The position numbers were made by a program, and so were the translations under genes. DNA of 64,000 bases from Paracyclopina nana (taxonomy: Eukaryota; Arthropoda; Copepoda; Cyclopoida; Cyclopettidae), in NCBI GenBank assembly GCA_019096065.1, contig JAGUCH010000002.1, positions 12,970,501-13,034,500 of the forward strand. The letters are read 5' to 3'. Under the pieces are notes generated by a model, which was not told the DNA's origin, ran no database searches, and saw only the letters and a list, made by a program, of their open reading frames with translations. Positions 23,540 to 33,366 of this stretch are shown one piece after another (position 1 is the stretch's first letter; each line of letters begins with the position of its first letter).

Positions 23540-26475
23540 GGGTCCTACTAAAAGGCACACAATGCCCACAATTGGCACACAATGCCCACAATACCCACAA
23601 GGCACACAACCGGCACACAATTACTAAAAGGCACACATCGAGTTAAACAATAAAATTTTTATGAATTCTAAAAGAAAGTTTTTAGCTTAGAAATGTGCCA
23701 AATATAAAAGTACCTTTTTAAAAATACAAGGAATCACAATTTAGCTAATATTATTAAACATAAGATAATTTGATGCAGCTTCCAAAATGTAAAAAAAAAT
23801 TTCTGACTTTCCTTTGCACACAATGATGGCGCACATTGGCGCACAATGGCACACAAAATTAACAACCCAGGCACATGATCCAATTAGTTTGCTTTTTTAC
23901 TCCATATGTGCCTTTTAGTAATTGTGTGCCATCATGGCACACAATGGCACACAATGGTACACAATGGCACACAATGGCACACAATGGCACACAATGGCAC
24001 ACAAAGGCACACAATGGCACACAAAGGCCCACAATGGCACACAATGGCCCACAATGGCTCACAGTTGCACATAATGGCACACAATGATGGCCCACAATGG
24101 CCCACAATGGCGCACAATGATGGTACACAATGGCCGGTTGAAACGGCAGCCTTTTTACAACACACTACATAAGGCTTGCTGCAAATCAAAGTCAGAAAAT
24201 TATTGTATTTACATTTTCTGGCATTGCTTTGCTGAGATAATGCCAAAATTTCGGCAATTACAGCTAAATCAATTGTTTCAATTGTTGTTAACAACAAAAG
24301 CACATATTGGCACACAATGTTGGCACACATCGGCACACAATGGCACATAATGGCACACAATGGCACACAATGGCACACAACGGCAAACAATGATGGAAAA
24401 CTAATAGCACACTTTTGTTTTTAGCTTAGCTGTGTGTCAAATATGAAATTAGCTTTTAAAATTATAAAGAATAATAATTTGGCTTTTATTATTTAATTGA
24501 AAAAAAAGATACTTTGGGAGAGCTTCCAAAAATGTAAACAGAATAATTTTCTGACTTTGCTTAGCTGAGATAATGAGATAATTACCGCTAAATCCATTGT
24601 TATAAACAACCCAAGCACATGATCCAATTAGCTTGCTTTTTTACTCTTTGTGTGCATTTTAGTAATTGTGTGCCATCAATTTGATGCAGTTTCAGAAAAT
24701 GTAAAAAAATAATTTTCTGACTTTGCTTTGCTGAGATATTGCAAAAATTCGGGCAATCACCTCTGAGACCTTTGTGCGCTTGTTGTGTGCCAACATGAAA
24801 ATTGCTTTTAAAAATTATAAAGAATTAAAATTTGGCTTTTGTTATTTAACAAACAATAAAGATAATTTGATAATTTTGATAAATTTGATAATTTGAAACC
24901 TAACTTCCATTTTTGGACTTTGATTTGCTGAGATAATGCCAAAATTCGGGCAATTAATCCAACGTTGCTAAAGTATCACACAACCCAAGCACACAATGGC
25001 TCACAATGGCCCACAATGGCACACAATGATGGCACATAATGGCACACAACGGCACACAATGGCCCACAATGGCACACAATGGCACACAATGGCACACAAT
25101 GATGGCACACAATGGCACACAATAATGACACACAATGGCACACAATGGCACACAATGGCACACAATGGCACACAATGGCACACAACGGCACACAATGGCC
25201 CACAATGGCAGTAATTGCCCAACTTTTTGCATTATCTCAGCAAAGCAAAGTCAGAAAATTGATTTGTTTACATTTTCAGAATTAAATTCGCACAAAAAAG
25301 TCACAAGAGTGGTCACAAGAGCAGTCGCAAAAGTGGTCGCAAAAGTGTGCTATTAGTTTGCCATCATTGTGAGCCATTGTGATCCATTGTTTGCCTTTGT
25401 GTGCCATTGTGTGCCATTGTGTGCCGTTGTGTGGTATTGTGTGCCGTTGTGTGCCATTGTGTGCCATTGTGTGCCATCATTGTGTGCCATTGTGTGCTTT
25501 ATTTGTTAATAACAATTGATTTAGCTGTAATTGCCTGAATTTGTGCATTATCTCAGCAAAGCAAAATCAGAAAAATAATTTGAAAACATTTTTGGAAACT
25601 GAATCAAATTATTATTACTTTAGTTACATAGTGAAAGCCAAATTTTAATTCTTTGTTGTGTGCCATTGTGTCCCTTTATGGGCCATTGTGGGCCGTTGTG
25701 TGCCATTGTGTGTCTTTGTGTGCCATTGTGGGCCATTGTGTGCCATCATTGTGGGCCATTGTGTGCTTTATTTGTTAACAACAATTGCTTTTGCTGTAAT
25801 TGCCTGAATTTTTGCATTATCTCAGCAAAGCAAAGTCAGAAAAATAATTTGTTTACATTTTTGGAAACTGCATCAAATTATCTTTATTTTATGTTTCATA
25901 GTGAAAGCCAAATTTTAATTCCTTTTATTTTTAAAAGCAACTTTCATGTTGGCACACAACAAGCACACAAAGGTCGTAGCAGTAATTGCCCGAATTTTTG
26001 CATTATCTCAACAAAGCAAAGTCAGAAAATTAATTTGTTTACATTTTTGGAAACTGCATCAAATTATCTTTATTAAATAGTGAAAGCCATTGTGTGCCGA
26101 TATGTGCCATCATTGTGCGCAAATGTGTGCTTTTTTTGTTAACTACAATTGAAACAATTGATCTAGCTGTAATTGCTGAAATTTTGGTATTATCTCAGCA
26201 AGGCAATGTCAGTAAATTAAATAGCTCAAATTAAGTTTTGTTAAATAAAATAAGCAAAATTGTAATTCCTTATATTTTTAAAAAAGTACTTTTATATTTG
26301 GCACACATCTAAGCTAAAAACATGCAACCACTTTCCAACTTACTTTTACGAATCAATTATTTTTTTTCTAAATTTGATGTTCGCCTTTTAGTAATTGTGT
26401 GCCGGTTGTGTGCCTTGTGGGTGGTGTGGGCATTGTGTGCCAATTGTGGGCATTGTGTGCCTTTTAGTAGGAGCG
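23540..26475. mobile_element. Foldback transposon B, second copy directly adjoining A
   Basis: A 2936-bp element with the same terminal repeats as A, flanked by TTTGGAAC at 23532-23539 (shared with A) and 26476-26483. The left half carries GGCACACAAT blocks (23935-24125, 24300-24390 and 24990-25205). The right half carries inverted blocks (25360-25490 and 25665-25760), with the fold centre near 25.24-25.36 kb. Relative to A it lacks the 391-bp MITE and part of the left-arm spacer and minisatellite (about 21.1-21.55 kb of A). Long stretches are nearly identical to A, so the pair arose recently by duplication or a second insertion. Confidence 0.85.
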
Positions 26476-26563
26476 TTTGGAACAGTTTACTTTGTAAAAA
26501 TCCCCCCATGAATTGTTCCAAATGGGGTCAGCTGTTGCCTCTGTATGCTACCCTATAACGTAG

Positions 26564-27054
26564 TAGTGATGGAACGAGTTTCAGCTTGGCTTGAAAGCTT
26601 GAAGCTAAAACCCAGCTTGAGCTACATAAGCAAAAAGCTTGGGATCGCTCGAACCAAATTTTGAAAAGCTTGAAAAAGCTTGAACCCAAAAATGCAAAGC
26701 TTGAAAAAGCTTGACACCAAAAAATTTCAAAACTTTATCCATTTTTTATCAAAACAAAAAAGGGCAAATTTTAAAATTAGCACATACTCGAGGGAATGAA
26801 GTACTTAATCAAAGTTAAAGCTATTTCTGTCTTTATTTGCTCTTTTTTGGGTAATTTTGCCAAATCTGGCGACTAATCGGCATTGTTTATGTCAAAATAC
26901 TACAAAAGTGAAAGGCTTGAAAAAAGCTTGAAATGTGAAATTTCGAGCTTGAAAAAGCTTGATAATAATTTTCAAAAGCTTGGGATCGCTCGAACACATT
27001 TCTAAAAGCTTGAAGCTTGATCAAGCTGAAAATTTCCGGCTCGTTCCATCACTA
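26564..27054. mobile_element. hAT-type MITE, 491 bp
   Basis: The ends are TAGTGATGGAACGAG and its reverse complement CTCGTTCCATCACTA. They are flanked by the perfect 8-bp duplication TAACGTAG (26556-26563 and 27055-27062). The TAGTG start and 8-bp duplication are typical of hAT elements. The interior has repeated AAGCTTGAAAAAGCTT words in opposite orientation in the two halves and no open frame. It split the right arm of the outer palindromic element. Confidence 0.85.
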
Positions 27055-27108
27055 TAACGTAGTAAAACGAAGTCGCGGAGGAATTTCTAGAACCCTAAAA
27101 TTAAGCAG

Positions 27109-28065
27109 ATGTAAAGGATATCTGTAAACAATCAACAATGTAATTCAGCCAGGTGAATGACAAAATATGCAGCGTTTTTGCAAAAGGTACATATTCGTAC
27201 GTCACTTAAATTACATTTTGTAGGATGTATGCGTATGCTAGAGACAGCTAGGTATCTCCAGAGAATTGCTAATTGAAAAAAGTGGGTTAATAGAATGTCT
27301 GCTATGATTGATGCTCGTCTCAAGCAAATGGAAAGTTACAACTTGAGTTGACTACTTCGAACGCAAGGCGCATTTTTAAAAGGCATATGGAAAAAAATAA
27401 AATCTTCTTTAATATGATTTGCATTGAAGAGCAGAAAATCAGTGTAAAGTTTTTCATGAAATGCATAGTATATGGGTGACATCTTTCATTTTGTCTTCTA
27501 AAGAATACGCATTTACAGAAGATTAGCTAAAAGCCATTAATGATTGCTTTTTACCATATTTTCAATTCGGAGGCGAATTTAAAAAACTTAATTTACTCAA
27601 GTTGTCCAATTCTGGTGATTGATGGGAGTCGCAATAATGTAATTGATACTTCATGCTTTGCCAAAAAAATTACAATTTTCATCAGGTAACCTAATCTACA
27701 GAGGCCTGGCTATCCATGTGATCAAATAAGAGTTGCCTTTGTTGTCGCTCGTCCTACATATAGTATACATGTTATTGGTTTTATGAAACCGTTGTTGCTG
27801 TGGCTCTCATATTGGTATTGTTGGTCACATTAATTAAGCTGCCACAATTGTGAAGTTGCCAGCTATTGAATAGAGCTCAACTACTTCGCACGACGTTATT
27901 AGACCTTTGTACAATCTTCTAATTCATTTAGGGTAGAGAGAGGAGAGAGACTCAAAGCAGCTCTCTCTCTATGATCACTTGTTGCTTCTCGGGTGCGGCC
28001 TCAGAACCAGGCCTCAGTTTCCCAGAGAGCTTCGACTAGACTAGTTTCCATTCTCTGAAACCATC
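27109..28065. other. Intergenic region upstream of the KCNE-like gene
   Basis: Unique AT-rich sequence with no recognisable exon. A purine/pyrimidine tract (GAGAGAGGAGAGAGA, then CTCTCTCTCT) at about 27937-27970 can form a short hairpin just upstream of the coding start. It may lie in the 5' leader or promoter. Confidence 0.4.
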
Positions 28066-28551
28066 ATGGATACCCTAAAGTGGAGCGACATTGAAACAGA
28101 CCGGCAAAACTGGAACATGTCCCTTCATGAGTACTTCAAAGCCACAGAAGAGACTTTGTTTCGGAAGCTGCTCAATGAAATTCTTTCCATCCAATTCCTC
28201 AATGTCACCTTGCCAACGCCAATCTTGGAGGGATCCGATGACGACGAGTACACATCTGCACTGCTGAGCAATGACACATACGTTCCCGTGACCACGACAT
28301 CGGGTGATCCAGGCATCTACATCATTGTCGTCCTTCTCTTCTACTCCTGCGGCATCATCATTCTTATGGTGAACTACATCAAGAGGGACAGCTCAGACAG
28401 TGAGGAGTACTACGTGAGCAGATACCTGGAGCCCAACCAAGACCACCAAAAAGAGGACAACTTTCGGGGCAGAGCCTTGAGTAAACTGGCATTGACGACA
28501 GTCAATGCAGCAAATGTGATTCAAATGGATGAAAAAATTACCTATGTCTGA
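28066..28551 (+). CDS. Single-pass membrane protein resembling KCNE potassium-channel beta subunits
   Basis: An intronless frame of 161 residues. The N-terminal ectodomain carries three N-glycosylation sequons (N17-M-S, N46-V-T and N69-D-T) and no signal peptide. One transmembrane helix lies at about residues 84-105 (IYIIVVLLFYSCGIIILMV), followed by NYIKRD and a cytoplasmic tail with SSDSEEYYVSRYLE. That layout, the Y-I-hydrophobic helix and the basic YIKR stop-transfer match KCNE/MinK proteins, where the helix is followed by a Y-x-R/K-S segment and an N/D-P-F-x-x-Y-like motif. KCNE proteins assemble with voltage-gated potassium channels and tune their gating at the plasma membrane. The exact D-P-F motif is absent, so this is a family-level inference. 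AATAAA follows the stop by one base. Confidence 0.6.
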   Translation: MDTLKWSDIETDRQNWNMSLHEYFKATEETLFRKLLNEILSIQFLNVTLPTPILEGSDDDEYTSALLSNDTYVPVTTTSGDPGIYIIVVLLFYSCGIIILMVNYIKRDSSDSEEYYVSRYLEPNQDHQKEDNFRGRALSKLALTTVNAANVIQMDEKITYV

Positions 28552-28557
28552 AATAAA
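28552..28557 (+). terminator. Polyadenylation signal of the KCNE-like gene
   Basis: AATAAA begins directly after the TGA stop codon. If used, the 3' UTR is only about 20-30 nt long. Confidence 0.5.
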
Positions 28558-29104
28558 GTGTGAAGAAACCCAAATCGGCTGTGCTCGATTTTGGGAGAAG
28601 TAGATATATAGCTGACATTTAAAAAAATAATGGTTTCCGACCTACGTGGTATTTAAAAGCTTTTGAAATTGGACTTCTAGATAAGTTGACGTGAGTGAAT
28701 TCATGCTCTTTAATGCCATCAATCTGCGCGACTGTTTCATGGCAGCATTCTTTCGCAATCTTAGCGATTTGATAATGCTTTCAAAAATGAATAATACCGT
28801 ATAAGCTGATTTTGATTAAAATGACTTCATAGGAAATAAAAAAAAATCCATCATTACATTATAATGCGTTTTCAAACCGTAAGCTTTTTATAAGCATCAA
28901 ATATATGATGATTAATTTTCCGAATTTTTACATAGAGGTTGCGCGTCGATATTCCGTCAAATGAATGTTGCGTCATCGATGTTCATAATAAAAGCTCGAC
29001 CGTTGGCTTCGAGTCCGATATTCCGTTGAGACAGTTTAAATCGCTCGCGGACCAGTCTCAGTTCAACATTCGTTAGGTGAATTTGCAAGCTCAAATTGGC
29101 GACA
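28558..29104. other. Spacer between the KCNE-like gene and Aurora B
   Basis: About 550 bp of AT-rich unique sequence containing the 5' flank of the Aurora gene. No exon or repeat is apparent. Confidence 0.4.
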
Positions 29105-30276
29105 ATGTCCGACTTGAAGCCCTCACGCCAGCCTCTCAAAAATACTGGCAACTTGATGCAACAACAGAGCGGCTCACAGTCTTCGAATCAGCCGTTAAAG
29201 GTCGGAGATGCGAAGGTAAAACAAAGGAGAAACCGCCATTTCAAAAGTCGACATTTGCTTTTCATCCACTATTTTCCTTTTAGAAACAAGTTCATCCAGA
29301 CTTGCCGAAGGGCGACGCCAAAAACCGATGGACGTTGAGCGACTTCGAAATTGGCCGGCCTCTCGGCAAGGGCAAGTTTGGCAATGTGTATTTGGCCCGT
29401 GAGAAGCGGTCCAAGTTTATTGTTGCGCTCAAGGTGCTGTTCAAGTCCCAATTGCAAAAGGCTCAAGTTGAGCACCAGCTTCGCCGCGAGGTGGAAATCC
29501 AGAGCCATTTGAGGCACAAGCATGTGTTGCGCATGTTCGGCTACTTCTATGACGATACTCGCGTCTACTTGATTTTGGAGTTTGCACCCAGAGGAGAGAT
29601 GTACAAGGCTTTGCAAAAGCAACCAGACGGCCATTTCGACGAGATTAGAACGGCAAAGTACATCTACCAAATGGCCGATGCGCTCATGTACTGCCATTCG
29701 AAAAAAGTGAGAGAAAGCAAAATAAGCCTAATATTGTTGATATAAAGATGCTTATTGAATGAGTACATTTCAGGTGATTCACAGAGACATTAAGCCCGAA
29801 AATCTGCTTTTGGACATCAAAGGCGACCTGAAGATTGCCGACTTTGGGTGGAGCGTACACGCCCCTTCCATGAGAAGGGCTACCATGTGTGGCACACTGG
29901 ACTACTTGCCGCCAGAAATGGTCGTTGGCGACTACCACGACGAGAAAGTTGACCTGTGGTCCTTGGGCGTTCTGTGCTACGAGTTCTTGTGCGGAAAGCC
30001 GCCATTTGAAACCGCCTCAAATCAAGAGACTTATCAAAGAATTATCAAAGTCGACCTCAAGTTCCCATCTCACGTGTCAGCAGGTAAGTCTCTAGCTCTT
30101 TTTCTTATCTTTGTCTACCGGTTTTTTCTCAACTGTCATTTTTCTCCTTTTTTTTCTCAGGTGCTCAAGACCTTATTCGAAAGCTGTTACAAAAGAGGCC
30201 AGAGGATCGGCTCTCCTTGGACAAAGTTATTCAGCACCCTTGGGTCACTGAGACCATGAAAATGACCGCTCAGTGA
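29105..30276 (+). CDS. AURKB: Aurora B-type mitotic serine/threonine kinase
   Basis: Exons 29105-29215, 29284-29706, 29774-30083 and 30161-30276 encode 319 residues. The three introns are 68, 67 and 77 bp with GT-AG ends. After a short N-terminus (about 55 residues) comes a complete kinase: glycine loop [10 protein letters not shown] (64-73), ATP lysine K87, catalytic HRD (181-183), DFG (201-203), activation loop [17 protein letters not shown] with T215, and the [14 protein letters not shown] helix. The MCGT motif, the KVDLKFP segment and the short N-terminus favour Aurora B over Aurora A. Aurora B is the enzyme of the chromosomal passenger complex, which corrects kinetochore attachments and drives cytokinesis. 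It ends tail to tail with the endophilin B gene. An AATAAA lies at 30371-30376. Confidence 0.93.
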
Positions 30277-30814
30277 ACAACTCCATTCCAGCATTCGTCC
30301 TGTAACTATGTGTACATTTATCTCTTGATCACTTTATCACGACAAGGCCTTGTTCATCTATCCGCTACGTAATAAAACAATCTAGGCAACGGTTAGTAAT
30401 CGCAGGATTTTTCAACAGTACTTATATATAATTCAACAACCGACTTAGCATACGCGGTAGTTTTACTAAGGAGATTATAGATTAGTGCAACAGAGATAAT
30501 CAACGTAACCACGAATCGTTTCATCTTCTGGGGGGAAATGAGCGAAACAATTGTATGCCGGTAGTGTGCACAACGCCAAAGTGAAAGCCTTGATTAACTA
30601 TTAAAGAGGGCCGAAAATGTACTTATTTTAGTGCAGATTGCTTGGAAGAAACGTGGTGTGCAGATAACAACCTTTTAACTTTCATAGATATAGCGTAGCT
30701 TTTTGGACTAGTAGCAACTTGGTGGTGCAATGTGGAATATAGTGATTTTTACTGTGGTTGCATTGCTTTTTCGATAAAGAAGCGAGATAACTGACTATTA
30801 TTAAAAGTGTTCCT
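30277..30814. other. Convergent intergenic spacer with a polyadenylation signal
   Basis: About 540 bp between the convergent Aurora B and endophilin B stop codons. AATAAA at 30371-30376 would serve Aurora B. I searched the minus strand here for an SH3-domain exon of endophilin B and found none. Confidence 0.5.
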
Positions 30815-32946
30815 CTAGAAGAAGTCCGCGTTCCTCAAGTTTGACGGCATGGGCGGTGGGGAGGCCAAATTGATTTGCTGCATAGCATTGGGCTCGTGGC
30901 CTCCATTGGTATCTGGGGTCTCAGCTGGAGGAGGTGGAGCATAGGAGTAACTTGGCGGGACTTGTGGTTGTGGAGCAGCTACACCTGGCCTCAAAATTGG
31001 CATTCCAGACTCGCCGTCTGACAGGAGAGTCGTGTTGGCCAGCTCTCTATTGAGATCTTGCATGATTTGATGGCAATTGGCGTAGAATTTGGTTTGTGAG
31101 TCGATGTAGCTTTTGAGGTGCCTCAAGTGGTTCGTTTGGATGGCACTCAATCCTTCCATCATGAGCCTCGTGATTTCCGTTTGTTTGTCATATTCCGCTT
31201 GAGCCACTCGCAATTCGTTTTCAGCCTAAACGTTTAATGAGGATGGAAAATTAGTTGAGTGACATCAATGCACAGCTGTTTTCATTTCCAGATGGACTTT
31301 TAAATTGGTGTGAGATTATAGAGGTAGAAAATGATATGTGTGTTTGTACGGTTGTGTCGCTCTAATTAATTTAGCTTTGTGTGCCAACAGACCTGGCAAC
31401 TAACAGTCTGTATTATAATTGGTGATGTGTGGCATTCATTACTAGAGTTATTTTTGTGGGTGCTGGAAAACTGAAATCAAGGCTACCCAAATCTAATTTG
31501 CTTTTCATCTGTACTCTTTTTCACGGCTATGTTTCTTTATAATACTGAAAGGAGTTTTTGTTGTGGGGTGTGCAAGAGAAGCCTTTTATCAACTTGCATA
31601 TGGTTTTCCTTCAAGCAAAAAAGGAAGCAATGAAAGGCTATGAATAGTAAAGTTAACATCTGAGTAAAAAAAAAGAAAAACAATTCAATTCCCTTTTATG
31701 GAAATGTGTCTCAAATCTATGGAATCCAAGAAAAAGCACCTTCATGTTTTTAAATTATTACATTTTGTTTTTCTAGTTCAAGCAGGTTTTGAAGAATGAG
31801 TCGAGCTGAAAAGAGAGCTCTACTTTTTACATATTGATATAAAATATGTAGGAGAGAATCCTGGAATTACCGTCATCTCAGCTTCCATTTAAATCATTGC
31901 AATGACGTTTCAAAACATCCAAGGTTGTTTTTGCAACTCTAACCTAGCTTAGCTTGGATGATGTAAAAGCTAGAAATGTTCCATTATCTCAGATTTGGAT
32001 CTTTTTAGTTACTCAGAGTTATCTATGGCTTGTTTTGTTTGGGTGCTAGGAACTAAATCAACTACAGGGGTTGATGATGAGGATAACGCCAAACCTGATC
32101 AAGAAGCGCTCTGGGGTCAACGCCGTCTTTCTGCTCAAAAGAGTTGGGGAAGAAATACGTGAGTGAGAGTGAAGAATCTAAGTCGCTCACTTGTTGGCTT
32201 ACCGCCGGCTGAAGCTGCATGGCTCTGGCCTTGCGGACCTTGCCCTTGCACGCGTCCAAGTCCAGGCGTCGATTCTCCAGCACTTTCCGCTCCCGCATGA
32301 TGTTTTTCATCTCGCCGTCAAGGAAGTTGTGCAGTGGCCCAATAAAGGATACGTGGCTGTTTTTGATGTACTCCTTCTCAATTTCGCCGAGAGCCTGCTC
32401 GGTTTGGCCCACCCGGATCAGAGCTGATCCATAGGGCGAGCTGGCTCCAAACTCGTTTCCGGCCTCAATCATGTCCGCTCCCAAGTACTCCAAGTTGGTC
32501 AGCCTCGTGTTGGTCACACCAATCTTGTCCACGGGGAGGGTATCAAACATGAACGTTTCAAGCCTTGCCGCTACAAGGTTCAATTTGTAAGTAATTTAAA
32601 AAGATGTTATTAGCAGTGACAAAAGTTAGTACCTGGGTTGGGGACAAGTACTGCCTCGGTGTCCTTCACCAATTTGTCTGTGTAGTTTTTGATCTTGTCA
32701 GTTCGTTTGGCCAAGTGTTCAAAAGCTGGATCATTCTCGGTCCTTTCGGCCTTGCCCAGCCTCTCTTCGGTGAACTGCTTCGCCCTGCTTAGCATGGTCG
32801 TCGCCTCGTCGCTTATATGCGCATCCTATTTCACACACATCCTTTTTTTAGCTTATAGTCCATGGAAAAAATGATTTTAGGCTTGCCTGCACAGCTCGGG
32901 TGAGAAAGGTTCCCGCATCCCCAACAGCTCTCTTAATGTTCTCCAT
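30815..32946 (-). CDS. EndoB: Endophilin B (N-BAR protein) without a visible SH3 domain
   Basis: Minus-strand exons 32946-32887, 32774-32633, 32570-32203 and 31225-30815 give 326 residues in one frame. The start MENIKRAVGDAGTFLTRAVQ is the amphipathic H0 helix. Then come FTEERLGKAE...DTEAVLVPNP, FMFDTLPVDKI...YGSALIRVGQTEQ...LDLDACKGKVRKARA and ENELRVAQAEYDKQTEITRLMMEGL, the endophilin B BAR fold. Endophilin B shapes membranes in autophagy and mitochondrial dynamics. After a proline-rich tail (PPSYSYAPPPP) the frame stops at NLRNADFF, where family members have an SH3 domain. The first intron uses a GC donor (CAG/GCAAGC). An alternative acceptor at 32825 would add 17 residues ending LSRAKQ, a near copy of the exon-1 end LTRAVQ. 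Confidence 0.85.
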
Positions 32947-33366
32947 CTTTTCCTCTGGACTCTGGGGCTCAGCTTCTGTAGTGGCCTTCGTTGTCTTCTT
33001 CTCACGGGCTAAACTTGACAAGGTTTTGTAGGCAAGAAAGCTCAAAATTCTGGGTCCAGTGTGTGGCACTTTGCCACCGACCTCTCACAGAAAACGTTGA
33101 CTTGGAGCAGCAGTTGCAGCAAAGCACCAGTCGCTTCTGGCCTTTTCTTCAGTGAAGAGAATCATGCATAGGCTGCACGGTGGTTGGTAGCCTCATGTGA
33201 GGCCACACAGCAGCAGAATAACCTTCAGACTTGAGAAAGGCCCTTGGACAGAATGCGCATGAGCAAAGTGCTTTCATCTTGATAGAGAGCTCATTGGTAT
33301 ACTATAAGCTTTTAGAAGTGGCGTCCACTGACGTAAAATGATTATTTTTATTCGCCATTAGCTTGT
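32947..33366. other. Spacer between endophilin B start and Rh gene end
   Basis: About 420 bp with the 5' flank of the endophilin B gene. The open frame continues upstream of its first ATG to about 33069, so an alternative upstream exon is possible but not supported by homology. No other feature is seen. Confidence 0.35.

Larger units (their letters stand above)
19866..27108. mobile_element. Outer inverted-repeat element, split by later insertions
   Basis: The left arm (19866-19968) and right arm (26476-26563 continuing at 27055-27108) are imperfect inverted copies. The left has CTGCTTAAATTAAG, TCCTCCGCGACTTCGT, TATAGGGTA, AATCAGCTG and CATTTGGAAC; the right has the reverse complements of all of these in mirrored order. 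Removing the inner elements leaves a palindromic MITE of roughly 280 bp with a short loop. Foldback elements A and B sit near its apex, and a hAT-type MITE splits its right arm. I found no clear outer target duplication. Confidence 0.65.

Noticed and set aside
20290..26076. Open frames with HTMAHNGTQ, CAIVCHCVPL and similar repeats
   Set aside because: They follow GGCACACAAT minisatellite in the foldback elements in all frames. No transposase or other domain is present.
28125..28316. Antisense 63-residue frame in the KCNE-like gene
   Set aside because: Lies wholly within the sense coding frame and has no features of its own.
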